In this document: piece after piece, positions 53,228 through 63,837 of the stretch | Position numbering within the stretch: the first letter of the stretch is position 1 | Layout: every line of letters begins with the position of its first letter | Assembly: GCF_039544005.1 (NCBI RefSeq) | Contig: NZ_BAABKV010000001.1 | Span: forward strand, 6,696,001-6,760,000 | Source of the DNA: Kitasatospora paranensis | GTDB taxonomy: Bacteria > Actinomycetota > Actinomycetes > Streptomycetales > Streptomycetaceae | Direction of reading: 5' to 3' | DNA length: 64,000 nucleotides | Position numbers and translations under genes: made by a program | Notes under the pieces: generated by a model | Database searches by the model: none | The model's input: only the letters and a program-made list of their open reading frames with translations | What the model was told of the DNA's origin: nothing

Positions 53228-54729
53228 TCAGCCCGCCGGGGGCTCCTGCGTGCGGTCGCCGAGCCGCCGGTTGCGGGCCGCGCGGTCCCGCAGCCGCTGC
53301 TCGGCGGAGGTGCCGGTCAGCGCGCCGAGGGCGAGTGCGACGGCCTGGCCGACCCGGGAGCAGAACGGTGCGGGCTCGTCCGCGGCGTCCGGCCGCTCGG
53401 TGACCACCTGGTCCACCAGGCCCACCGCCGCCAGGTCGTACGCCCCGATGCCCTGGGCGCGGGCCATCTCGGCCGCGTGCCCGCCGTCCCGGTGGACGAT
53501 CGCGGAGGCGCCCTCCGGCGGCAGCGGCGACAGCCAGGCGTGCTCCGCCGCGATCACCCGGTCGGCGGGCAGCAGGGCCAGCGCGCCCCCGCCGGAGCCC
53601 TGGCCCAGCAGCACCGCCAGCACCGGCGTGCGCAGCGCGGTGAGCAGGTTCAGGCAGTGCGCGATCTCCACCGCCACGCCGTCGAGTTCGGCCTGCACGG
53701 AGAGTTCGGCGCCGGCCGTGTCGACCACCGTCACCAGCGGCAGCCGCAGCTGCTCGGCGAGCCGGGCGGTCCGCCGCACGGCCCGCAGGTCGGCGGCGGT
53801 GAACGGGCGGTCCCCGCCGCGCTGCTGGCCGACCACCACGGCCGGGCAGCGGCCGAACACCGCGAGAGCGCGCAGCAGCGCGCCGCGCTCGCCACCGGGT
53901 GCGCCGAGCAGCACGTACTCGTCGGCGCCGGCCTCCAGCAGCTCGCGCACGCCGGGCCGGTCCTCGCGGCGGGTGCGCCGCACCGAGTCCCAGGCGTCGG
54001 TGGCGGTGCCGGCCGGCCGGCCGGGGGCCGGCGCCGGCTGGGGACGGGCCGGGTGCCGAGCACCGACAGCACCCGCCGCAGCTGCCCGCGCAGCTGCTCC
54101 GGCGGGACGACCGCGTCCACCAGCCCGCGGGCGGCGAGCGTCTCGGCCCGCTGGACGCCGGGCGGCAGCCGGACGCCGCGCAGCTCCTCGTACACCCGGG
54201 GGCCGAGGAAGCCGAGCCGGGCGCCGGGCTCGGCCAGGACGACATGGCCGAGCGTGCCCCAGGAGGCGAACACCCCGCCCATGGTGGGGTTGCGCAGATA
54301 CGTCAGATAGGGCAGCCCGGCGGCCTGGTGGGCCTGGACGGCCGCGGTCACCCGGACCATGCAGAGGAAGGCGGCGGCGCCCTCCTGCATCCGGGTGCCG
54401 CCGGAGACCGGCAGGGCGAGCACCGGCAGCCGGGCGGCGGTGGCGCGCTCGACGGCCCGGGTGATCCGTTCCGCGGTCGCCACCCCGATCGAGCCGCCGA
54501 GGAAGCCGAACTCCGAGGCGATCAGGGCGACCGGCACCCCGTCGATCAGGGCCCGGCCCGTGGTGACCGCCTCGTCGAGGCCCGTCCGGGCGCGGGCACG
54601 GGCCAGCGAGGCCGTGTACGCCGGGTCGGCGCCGGGGTGCGCCACCGGCTCGTCCCAGCACCGGAAGGTGCCCGGGTCGGCCACCAGCTCGATCAGCCGG
54701 CCCGCCGTCGGACCGCGTTCCTCGCCCAT
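53228..54729 (-). CDS. Fused acyl-CoA carboxylase carboxyltransferase (beta-alpha) (one-base frame break)
   Basis: Two crotonase-fold halves in about 500 residues. The first, AccD-like, has FGFLGGSIGVATAERITRAVE, VSGGTRMQEGAAAFL and MGGVFASWGTLGHVVLAEPGARLGF. The second, AccA-like, reached after one base restored near 54040, has LEQLRLPLVTVVDTAGAELSVQAE-type motifs and LGQGSGGGALALLPADRV. No N-terminal Cys4 zinc ribbon is seen. It would transfer carboxyl from biotin to an acyl-CoA (malonyl-CoA supply). The ATG at 54729 is one choice; 54768 is in frame. Standalone; the biotin carboxylase must be elsewhere. Confidence 0.82.
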
Positions 54730-54877
54730 GCGCACCCCCGTGCTCCGGCGGGTGCTGCTGCCCGGCACCCGCTGTGCGCCCAGGGTACGGGCCGCGGAAC
54801 CGGCCGGCGGTGGCGGCCCGGTGGGCCGTCACCGCCGGCTGCGGGGAGTGCCGCGGAGGTGCCGCGGCGCCCTGCGG

Positions 54878-56284
<1,407 letters not shown>

Positions 56285-56450
56285 GAGCCACACGATAGAC
56301 CCCGCCCGCCGTCCGCGGGCCGGGCCCCGGTCGGCGCCTCCCGGGCCGCGCGGCCCGGGAGGCGGTGGCATCCTGGGAGAGGCCGTGCCGCCGCCCGGTC
56401 GTGGTGCGCCGCAGGTCAGGCCGCTTCCAGGGTCCGCAAGGGGTTGCCCG

Positions 56451-58553
56451 ATGAGTCCGTCCGCCAAGCTCGCCGCGCTGCCGTGCGGCCGCCGCAGCAA
56501 GTGGATCGTGCTGGTCGTCTGGCTGGTGCTGCTGATCGCCGCCGTGCCGCTGGCCGGCAAGCTCACCGGCGCAGAGAACAACGAGGCCACCAGCTGGCTG
56601 CCGGGCAACGCGGAGTCGACCGAGGTGCTGGACGCCCAGCGGGCCTTCTTCCCGACCGACACCGCCCAGGCGGTGGTGGTCTATCAGCGCGACAGCGGCA
56701 TCACCGTCGCGGACCGCGCCGAGGCCGTCCGGGACGCCGCCGCCTTCGCGCAGGCCCCGCACGTGGCCGGCCCCGTCATCGGCCCGCAGGTCTCGGCCGA
56801 CGGCAAGGCGATGCAGACCGTCGTCCCGATCGACATCGGCACCGGCGGCTTCAACGACCTCAAGCCCGCCGTCGACTCGTTGCGGGCCACCGCCGCCGAG
56901 AACAGCCTCGGCATGACCACCCACGTCACCGGCCCGGCCGGCATCGGGGCCGACGAGTCGGAGGCCTTCGCGGGCATCGACGGCACCCTGCTGTTCGCCA
57001 CCGTGGCCGTGGTGATCATCCTGCTGCTGCTCACCTACCGCAGCCCGGTGCTGTGGCTGCTGCCCCTGCTGTCGGCCGGCATCGCGCTGTTCGTCGCCGA
57101 GGCGGTCATCTACCTGCTGGCCGCGCACGCCGGGCTGACCGTCAACGCGCAGAGCGCCGGCATCCTGATCGTCCTGGTCCTCGGCGCCGGCACCGACTAC
57201 GCGCTGCTGCTCACCGCCCGCTACCGGGAGGAGCTGCGCAGACACCACGACCGCCACGAGGCGATGGCGTTCGCCCTGCACCGGGCCGGCCCGGCGATCC
57301 TGGCCAGCTCCGCCACGGTGATCGTCTCCATGCTCTGCCTGCTGGTCGCCGAGATGAACTCCACCAGCGGCCTCGGGCCGGTCTGCGCGATCGGCGTCCT
57401 GGTGGCGCTCGCCGCCATGCTCACCCTGCTGCCCGCCGCGCTGGTGATCGTCGGCCGCTGGGTGTTCTGGCCGGTCCGCCCGGCGTACGGCACCGCGGAG
57501 CCCACCCGCACCGGGCGCTGGGCGCACATCGGCGGCTGGATCGGGCAACGCCCCCGCAAGGTCTGGATCGGCACCGGCCTCGCGCTCGCGGTCTGCAGCC
57601 TCGGCCTGGTCTCGCTGAACGCCAACGGGCTGTCCACCGCCGACACCTTCACCAACAAGCCGGACTCGGTGGTCGGCCAGCAGGTGCTGGTCGCGCACTT
57701 CCCGGGCGGCACCGGTGCGCCGCTGACGATCGTCTCCACCGCCGACGGCGTCGCCCGGGTGCGGGTCACCACCGCCACCACCCCCGGCGTGTCCGGGACG
57801 ACCCCGCCGCTGGTCAAGAACGGCCAGGCGATCTTCCAGGCGACGCTGACCGACCCGCCGGACAGCCAGGCCGCCAAGGACACCGTCGACCGGGTCCGCA
57901 GCGCCGTGCACGCCGTGCCCGGAGCCCAGGCCCGGGTGGGCGGCAACACCGCGGTGATCCTGGACGCCGGCCGGGCCGCCTCGCACGACAACCGGGTGGT
58001 CATCCCGCTGGTGCTGGTCGTCGTCCTGCTGATCCTCGGGGCCCTGCTGCGCGCCGTGGTGGCACCGTTGGTGCTGATCGCCACCGTGGTGCTCTCCTAC
58101 GCCGCCGCGCTGGGCATCAGCGTCTTCGTCTTCACCCACCTCTTCCACTTCGCCGGGCAGGACAACGCCTTCCCGCTGTTCGTGTTCGTCTTCCTGGTCG
58201 CGCTCGGCATCGACTACAACATCTTCCTGATGACCCGGGTGCGGGAGGAGGCCGCGCACCGCGGGACGCGCGCGGGCGCGATCGCCGGCCTGGCCGCCAC
58301 CGGCGGCGTCATCACCTCGGCCGGGCTGATCCTCGCCTCCACCTTCGCGGTGCTCGGCACCCTGCCGGTGGTCGCCTTCACCGAGATCGGTTTCGCGGTG
58401 GCCCTCGGCGTACTGCTGGACACCCTGGTCGTGCGCTCGGTGCTGGTCACCGCCATCACCATGGACCTCGACCACCGGATGTGGTGGCCCAGCCGGGTCG
58501 GCCCCCGGGCGGAGTCCCCGCCGCAGGTCGCGGTCGGCTCCGAACACCCGTGA
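56451..58553 (+). CDS. MMPL family RND-type transporter
   Basis: A 700-residue transporter with the MMPL layout: a helix near the N-terminus (WIVLVVWLVLLIAAVPLAG), an external domain, five helices, a second external domain, then another five helices. The repeat-specific Asp-Tyr pairs in GAGTDYALLLT and ALGIDYNIFLM mark proton-coupling positions. No RND regulator or partner gene is adjacent. Such proteins export lipids or antibiotics in actinomycetes; the cargo cannot be read. CAAGGGG before ATG 56451 is the ribosome site; the gene is divergent from lpdA. Confidence 0.9.
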   Translation: MSPSAKLAALPCGRRSKWIVLVVWLVLLIAAVPLAGKLTGAENNEATSWLPGNAESTEVLDAQRAFFPTDTAQAVVVYQRDSGITVADRAEAVRDAAAFAQAPHVAGPVIGPQVSADGKAMQTVVPIDIGTGGFNDLKPAVDSLRATAAENSLGMTTHVTGPAGIGADESEAFAGIDGTLLFATVAVVIILLLLTYRSPVLWLLPLLSAGIALFVAEAVIYLLAAHAGLTVNAQSAGILIVLVLGAGTDYALLLTARYREELRRHHDRHEAMAFALHRAGPAILASSATVIVSMLCLLVAEMNSTSGLGPVCAIGVLVALAAMLTLLPAALVIVGRWVFWPVRPAYGTAEPTRTGRWAHIGGWIGQRPRKVWIGTGLALAVCSLGLVSLNANGLSTADTFTNKPDSVVGQQVLVAHFPGGTGAPLTIVSTADGVARVRVTTATTPGVSGTTPPLVKNGQAIFQATLTDPPDSQAAKDTVDRVRSAVHAVPGAQARVGGNTAVILDAGRAASHDNRVVIPLVLVVVLLILGALLRAVVAPLVLIATVVLSYAAALGISVFVFTHLFHFAGQDNAFPLFVFVFLVALGIDYNIFLMTRVREEAAHRGTRAGAIAGLAATGGVITSAGLILASTFAVLGTLPVVAFTEIGFAVALGVLLDTLVVRSVLVTAITMDLDHRMWWPSRVGPRAESPPQVAVGSEHP

Positions 58554-58646
58554 GGCCGGGGCCGGTCGGCGCTCGCCCGCGCGTCGGGAGCTGTTCACGC
58601 CCGGGTGGGCGCGCCGTTCAGCCGGGCTCCGCCAGGCTGGCGGGCC

Positions 58647-60221
58647 ATGAGCGCTTCGCATTCCGACGGTCGTTCAACCCTCTCCCGGCGCGGCCTGCTG
58701 GCCGGCGCCACCGGCGCCGGGCTCGGCGGCGCCGTCTCCTCGCGGGGGCCGCCCCCGCCGCCGCGGCGAGCCCGCTGCTCCAGGACCGGCCCGGCCGGCT
58801 CGGCGCGCCCCGGGTGGGCGGGCTCCACCTGCAGTTCGGCGCCGACGCCTCCCGCGAGGTGGTGGTCTCCTGGCACACCACCGCCTCCGTCTCCCGCCCC
58901 CGGGTGGTGTACGGCACCGCGGCCGGCGGCCTCGGCCGCACCGTCCCCGCCGACACCACCACCTACCGCGACGCCAAGTCCGGCACCGAGGTCCGGGTCC
59001 ACCACGCGCGCCTCACCGGACTGCACCCGGACACCGACCACGTCTACGCCGCCGTCCACGACGGCGCCACCCCGAGCTCGGCACCGTCCGCACCGCCCCG
59101 CGCGGCCGCGGCGCCTTCACCTTCACCAGCTTCGGCGACCAGGGCACCCCCACCACCGGCCGGCTCTCCGGCACCACCTGGGTCAACGACAACCTGGGCA
59201 GCCCGGCGGCCGGCGACACCACGGCCGGCGTCGAGCGGATCGCCCCGCTGTTCCACCTGCTCAACGGCGACCTCTGCTACGCCAACCTGGCGAACGACCG
59301 GGTCCGCACCTGGTCCGACTGGTTCGAGAACAACACCCGCTCGGCCCGCCACCGCCCGTGGATGCCCGCCGCCGGCAACCACGAGAACGAACTCGGCAAC
59401 GGCCCGCTCGGCTACGGCGCCTACCAGGCCTACTTCACCCTCCCGGACGCCGGCGCCGACGAGCAGCTGCACGGCCTCTGGTACGCCTTCACCGCCGGCG
59501 CCGTCCGGGTGATCAGCCTCCACAACGACGACGTCGCCTACCAGGACGGCGGCAACTCCTACGTCCACGGGTACTCCGGCGGCGCCCAGGAGCGCTGGCT
59601 GGAGCGCGAGCTCGCCGCGGCCGACGCCGACCCGGGGATCGACTGGATCGTGGTCTGCATGCACCAGGTGGTGATCTCCACCGCGGACCGCTTCAACGGC
59701 GCCGACCTCGGTATCCGCGAACGCTGGGTGCCGCTGTTCGACCGGTACGGGGTCGACCTGGTGGTCTGCGGGCACGAGCACCACTACGAGCGCTCCCACC
59801 CCATCCGCGGCCAGCAGCCCACCGACACCCGCACCCCGATCCCGGTCGCCACCGCCACGGACGTCATCGACACCACCCGGGGCACCGTCCACATGGTGAT
59901 CGGCGGCGGCGGCACCTCGGCCCCGTCCAACCAGCTGTTCTTCAGCCCCGCCCGGGCCCGGGTCATCACCGGCGTCGGCGCCCCCGACCCGGCCACCGGC
60001 AAGCGGCCGCCGCAGTACGTGCTGGAGGACGCCCCTGGTCGGCCGTCCGGGACGCCGACCACTCCTACGGCTTCGCGGCGTTCACCGTCGACCCGGGCCA
60101 CGGCCGGGCCGACACCACCATCGCCGTCACCTACTACGCCGTCAGCGGGCCGTTCGGCGACCTGCTGCCGGTCGACCGGTTCACCCTGACCCGGCCGCGT
60201 GGCCGCGGGCGGCGGAGCTGA
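58647..60221 (+). CDS. Secreted purple acid phosphatase-like metallophosphoesterase (three one-base frame breaks)
   Basis: Read across missing bases near 58745, 59075 and 60035 this is one protein of about 525 residues. It starts with a twin-arginine signal (SRRGLLAGA), then the fibronectin-like purple-acid-phosphatase N-domain (GGLHLQFGADASREVVVSWHT...VRVHHARLTGLHPDTDHVY), then the metallophosphoesterase domain with its metal motifs GDQG, LNGDLCY, GNHENE, CMHQV and CGHEHHYERSHP. All expected ligands are visible. It probably releases phosphate outside the cell. The three breaks lie in short C/G runs and keep the reading order, which argues for assembly errors over decay. Confidence 0.82.
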   Translation: MSASHSDGRSTLSRRGLLAGATGAGLGGAVSSRGPPPPPRRARCSRTGPAGSARPGWAGSTCSSAPTPPARWWSPGTPPPPSPAPGWCTAPRPAASAAPSPPTPPPTATPSPAPRSGSTTRASPDCTRTPTTSTPPSTTAPPRARHRPHRPARPRRLHLHQLRRPGHPHHRPALRHHLGQRQPGQPGGRRHHGRRRADRPAVPPAQRRPLLRQPGERPGPHLVRLVREQHPLGPPPPVDARRRQPRERTRQRPARLRRLPGLLHPPGRRRRRAAARPLVRLHRRRRPGDQPPQRRRRLPGRRQLLRPRVLRRRPGALAGARARRGRRRPGDRLDRGLHAPGGDLHRGPLQRRRPRYPRTLGAAVRPVRGRPGGLRARAPLRALPPHPRPAAHRHPHPDPGRHRHGRHRHHPGHRPHGDRRRRHLGPVQPAVLQPRPGPGHHRRRRPRPGHRQAAAAVRAGGRPWSAVRDADHSYGFAAFTVDPGHGRADTTIAVTYYAVSGPFGDLLPVDRFTLTRPRGRGRRS

Positions 60222-60233
60222 CCGCTCGTCGAC

Positions 60234-60280
60234 CACGCGGCGGCGCACCCCGGGCACGGCCCGGGGTGCGCCGCCGCGTG
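60234..60280. terminator. Strong bidirectional terminator
   Basis: A perfect 22-bp inverted repeat (60234-60255 with 60259-60280) and a 3-base loop, between the convergent phosphatase and pigment hydroxylase stops. No T-run on either strand. Confidence 0.85.
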
Positions 60281-60285
60281 CCGGC

Positions 60286-61914
60286 TCAGCGCAGGCAGAG
60301 CACCGCCTCCAGGGCCCGGGTCAGCTCCGTCTCCGGGTCCCGCGCCGCGTCCGCCGACCGCCAGGCGACGAACCCGTCCGGACGCACCAGCACGGCGCCG
60401 TCCGCAGCGATCCCGTACGCGGCGGTGAAGTCCGCGTCCGCCTCCGGCGCGAGCTCGTGCTCGGTCCCGGTACCGACCCGGTACGCCGTCAGCGGCACAC
60501 CGAGCCGCTTGCCGACCAGCTCCGCCGCACCGTGCCAGGCGTGCGCGTCCGGGCCGGCCAGCAGCACCGGCACCGTCTCGAACAGGTCCAGCGTGGAGAT
60601 GGACACCCCAGCCCGGCGCAGCGCCACGTGCGGCGCCCGCCCGCCCGGCGAGCCGTCCGCCGCGAAGTTCTCCGGCACCGCCGGCCCGTCCGGGTCCGCG
60701 CCCACGACCGCGCCCGCCGGGTAGCGGTAGCCCAGGGCCACCGCGAGCACGCCGCGCTGGCGGCCGGTGCCCGGCGTCACGTCGTACCCCGGGTGGCGGT
60801 GCTCCGCCGAACGCGCCGTCGCCCGCTCGCCGGTCGCCACCGCCACCGGCCGCCGCTCGCGCCCGTACGACTCCAGCAGGCCGGGTCCGGCCCAGCCGCC
60901 GATCACCGCCGCCAGCTTCCAGGCCAGGTTGTGCGCGTCCTGGATGCCGGTGTTCGAGCCGAACGCGCCGGTCGGCGACATCTCGTGCGCCGAGTCGCCG
61001 GCCAGGAACACCCGGCCCACCCGGTACCGCTCGGCGACCCGCTGCGCCGCGTGCCACGGCGCCCGGCCGGTGATCTCCACCTCCAGGTCGGGCACGCCCG
61101 CGGCGGCCCGGATGTGCGCGATGCAGCGCTCGTCGGTGAACTCCTCCAGCGCCTCGCCCCGCTCCGGGTGCCACGGCGCGTGGAAGACCCAGTGCGCCCG
61201 GTTGTCCACCGGGAGCAGCGCACCAGCGCCCTGCGGGTCCGTCAGGTAGCAGGCGATGAAGCGCCGTTCACCCACCACCTCGGCCAGCCGCTCCGCCCGG
61301 AAGGTGATCGACACGTTGTGGAACAGGTCGCCGGGGCCGGTCTGGCCGATCCCCAGCCGCTCCCGGACGGGGCTGCGCGGGCCGTCGGCCGCCACCAGGT
61401 ACTGGGCCCGCACGGTCTGCTCCTCGCCGGTCTCCCGGTTGCGGAGCAGGGCCGTCACCCCGTCGGCGTCCTGCTCGAAGGAGAGCAGCTCGGTGGAGAA
61501 CCGCAGCTCGCCGGTGAGCGACTTCGCGTGCTGCAGCAGGACGGGCTCCAGGTCGTTCTGGCTGCACAGGCACCAGCCGGACGGGCTGAAGCGCTTCAGC
61601 GCGCCGCCCGGGTCGATCTCCTTGAACAGCCACTCCTGGTCGGAGCCGGTGAGCGTGTCGGCCTGCAGGATGCCGTGGTTCTCGGCGAGCACGGACGCGG
61701 CCTCGCGGATCGCCGGCTCCACCCCCGCCACGCGGAACAGCTCCATCGTCCGGACGTTGTTGCCACGCCCGCGCGGGTGGTGCGAGGTGCCGGAGTGCTT
61801 CTCCACCAGCAGGTGGGGCACCCCCAGCCGTCCCAGGAAGAGGGACATGGACAGGCCCACCAGGGAGCCGCCCACGATCAGGACGGGCAGCCGGCCGTCG
61901 GCGGTTCGGTTCAT
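60286..61914 (-). CDS. FAD-dependent aromatic hydroxylase of the spore-pigment cluster (WhiE ORFVIII-like)
   Basis: A 542-residue para-hydroxybenzoate-hydroxylase-type flavoprotein: FAD site VLIVGGSLVGLSMSLFL, DG motif YLVAADGPRSPVRERLG, and GD motif VFLAGDSAHEMSPTGAFGSNTGIQDAHNLAWKL. The C-terminal thioredoxin-like domain (VLVRPDGFVAWRS) is normal for PKS hydroxylases. Gene order matches the whiE spore-pigment cluster, where ORFVIII is divergent from ORFI-III and hydroxylates the finished polyketide late in spore maturation. Start ATG 61914 with GGAG upstream. Confidence 0.88.
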   Translation of the reverse strand: MNRTADGRLPVLIVGGSLVGLSMSLFLGRLGVPHLLVEKHSGTSHHPRGRGNNVRTMELFRVAGVEPAIREAASVLAENHGILQADTLTGSDQEWLFKEIDPGGALKRFSPSGWCLCSQNDLEPVLLQHAKSLTGELRFSTELLSFEQDADGVTALLRNRETGEEQTVRAQYLVAADGPRSPVRERLGIGQTGPGDLFHNVSITFRAERLAEVVGERRFIACYLTDPQGAGALLPVDNRAHWVFHAPWHPERGEALEEFTDERCIAHIRAAAGVPDLEVEITGRAPWHAAQRVAERYRVGRVFLAGDSAHEMSPTGAFGSNTGIQDAHNLAWKLAAVIGGWAGPGLLESYGRERRPVAVATGERATARSAEHRHPGYDVTPGTGRQRGVLAVALGYRYPAGAVVGADPDGPAVPENFAADGSPGGRAPHVALRRAGVSISTLDLFETVPVLLAGPDAHAWHGAAELVGKRLGVPLTAYRVGTGTEHELAPEADADFTAAYGIAADGAVLVRPDGFVAWRSADAARDPETELTRALEAVLCLR

Positions 61915-62249
61915 TCGGTCACTCCAGTCGGTCGAGCAGGTCGGGGTCCGATCTCAATGTCCCCACCGGTCGTCCGTGCCCGCGCGGTCTGTGGCGCCCA
62001 TGGCCCAGCCTTTTCGCCCGGATGGGTTCCTGCCCTCGCACGATCGGTGACGGACCGCCACGCTCGGACTCAGTCCTCGTGACCGTTCTCGGTCACGGCC
62101 CGCTGCCACCAGCACCGGACCGCCGCGAGTGACGACCGCCGGCCGGCCGCCCCGGCCCCGCCGGCCGCCTCCTCCCGGCCCCGGTTCCCGGGCGCCGGAA
62201 CGCGGTGCGAAGGCCTGCGACGCTCACCCCTCGAGAAGAACGAGTGAAG
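61915..62249. promoter_or_regulatory. Divergent promoter region of the spore-pigment cluster
   Basis: 335 bp between the hydroxylase and the SchA/CurD gene. In whiE clusters both promoters lie here and are active late in spores. The best structural signal is an 8-bp-arm inverted repeat, CGTGACCG-TTCT-CGGTCACG, at 62078-62097. I see no convincing sigma-factor box and no additional gene. Confidence 0.45.
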
Positions 62250-63344
62250 ATGACGACCCTCACCGAACCCGTGTCCGACCAGAGCACCGCCCTCGACGTC
62301 CCGCGGCTGCGCGTCGTCCTGATGTGCGACGTCATGGCGGGCGAGCAGGACCGCTTCCTGCGCGCCTACGAGCAGTTGCGGCACCAGGTCGCCGCCGTCC
62401 CCGGCCACGTCAGCGACCAGCTGTGCCAGTCCATCGAGGACCCGTCCCAGTGGCTGATCACCAGCGAGTGGGAGAGCGCCCAGCCGTTCCTGTCCTGGGT
62501 GGACAGCGAGGCGCACCGCGAGATGGTCAAGCCGCTGCACGGCTGCGTGCGCGACACCCGTTCGCTGCGCTTCAGCATCATGCGGGAGACCGCGGGCGAC
62601 TACACCTACGACGGCCCGGACCCGGTCGCGGACGGCACCGTCCGGCACGCCCTGACCTTCACCGTGAAGCCCGGCAGCGAGGCCGAGGTCGCCCGGATCC
62701 TGGCCGGCTACACCTCGCCCAAGGCCCGGGTCGACGCGCACACCCGGCTCCTGCGCACCTCGCTGTTCATGCAGGGCAACCGGGTCGTCCGGGCCGTCGA
62801 GGTCTCCGGCGACCTCGGGGCGGCGCTGCGCCACGTCGCCCAGCAGCCGGAGGTACGGGCGGTCGAGGAGGCCATCAACCCGTACCTGGAGGAGGCCCGG
62901 GACCTGAACAACCCCGACTCGGCACGCGCCTTCTTCATGCGTGCCGCGCTGCCGGCGGTGCACCACATCGCGTCCTCCGGCAAGCCCTCCGGCGCCGTCC
63001 ACCGGTACGCGCTGCGCTACCCGGTGCGGCCCGGCCACGGCGCCGCCGCGGCCGGCCTGCTGGCCCGTCAGGACCGGCTCGCCGTCGAGGAGCGCACCGC
63101 GCTGGTGGCGAGCACCGTCTTCCACCGCGACGACGTGGTCGTCCGGGTGATCGACCTGGCCGTGCCGGCCGAAGCCGAGCCGGCGCTCGCCCTCGGCGTG
63201 GTCGGCCCCCGCGCGGCCGGCGTGCTCGCCCGCCTCGTCGAGCTGGACGAGCACCACGACCTGCGCACCTCGGCGGGGATCACGCGCTGCCTGTCCGACA
63301 TCGGCATGCAGCTGGTCACCGACCGGTCGGCCCAGGACGCCTGA
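62250..63344 (+). CDS. SchA/CurD-like protein of the spore-pigment cluster (WhiE ORFI-like)
   Basis: A 364-residue protein of the SchA/CurD family, found only in spore-pigment-type PKS clusters. The N-terminal 110 residues look like an ABM monooxygenase fold (VVLMCDVMAGEQDRFLRAYEQLRHQV, LITSEWESAQPFLSWV); the rest holds two related ferredoxin-like segments (RHALTFTVKPGSEAEVARILAGY; HRYALRYPVRPGHGAAAAGLLAR), each with a VVRAVEVSG/VVRVIDLAV strand. Catalytic role is not known; it is needed for the right pigment. ATG 62250 or the GTG two codons upstream. Confidence 0.85.
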   Translation: MTTLTEPVSDQSTALDVPRLRVVLMCDVMAGEQDRFLRAYEQLRHQVAAVPGHVSDQLCQSIEDPSQWLITSEWESAQPFLSWVDSEAHREMVKPLHGCVRDTRSLRFSIMRETAGDYTYDGPDPVADGTVRHALTFTVKPGSEAEVARILAGYTSPKARVDAHTRLLRTSLFMQGNRVVRAVEVSGDLGAALRHVAQQPEVRAVEEAINPYLEEARDLNNPDSARAFFMRAALPAVHHIASSGKPSGAVHRYALRYPVRPGHGAAAAGLLARQDRLAVEERTALVASTVFHRDDVVVRVIDLAVPAEAEPALALGVVGPRAAGVLARLVELDEHHDLRTSAGITRCLSDIGMQLVTDRSAQDA

Positions 63345-63415
63345 GCCCGATCCGCCCCCGGCGTCCGACCGCCGGTCACTTCCTCTCCTTGCCAAGCCTT
63401 TTGGAGGCATCAACC

Positions 63416-63837
63416 ATGACCACGGAGTTTCCACGGATCGTGCACGTCGACGAGGCACCGCCGAACGTCCGCCGCGGCGGCGATCTGCGCGCCATGCTCA
63501 CCCCGGCGACGGTGGGGGCCACCAGCGGCTTCATGGGCCTGGCCATCATCCAGCCGGGGGACCGGATCGCCGAGCACTACCACCCGTACTCCGAGGAGTT
63601 CGTCTTCGTCGTCGCGGGCGACCTGGAGGTCGACCTCGACGGCGAACCGCACCGGCTCCGCCGGGACCAGGGCCTGCTGATCCCGCTGAACGTCCGCCAC
63701 CGCTTCCGCAACGTCGGCAGCGACGAGGCCCGGATGGTCTTCCACCTCGGCCCGCTGGCCCCCGGCCCGAGATCGGCCACGTCGACACCGAGGAGACCCT
63801 GGCCGGCGCCCCGGAACCCGCCGGGATCACCTCGTGA
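63416..63837 (+). CDS. Cupin of the spore-pigment cluster (WhiE ORFII-like) (one-base frame break)
   Basis: A small single-cupin protein, about 140 residues. Metal-binding motif EHYHPYSEEFVFVVAGDLEVDLDG, then RRDQGLLIPLNVRHRFRNVGSDEARMVF. The frame is lost near 63760 in a C run; with one base restored it reads PEIGHVDTEETLAGAPEP to TGA 63835-63837, and that TGA overlaps the ketosynthase GTG. In spore-pigment clusters such cupins probably act in folding or decarboxylation of the polyketide. Strong GGAGG site before ATG 63416. Confidence 0.85.
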
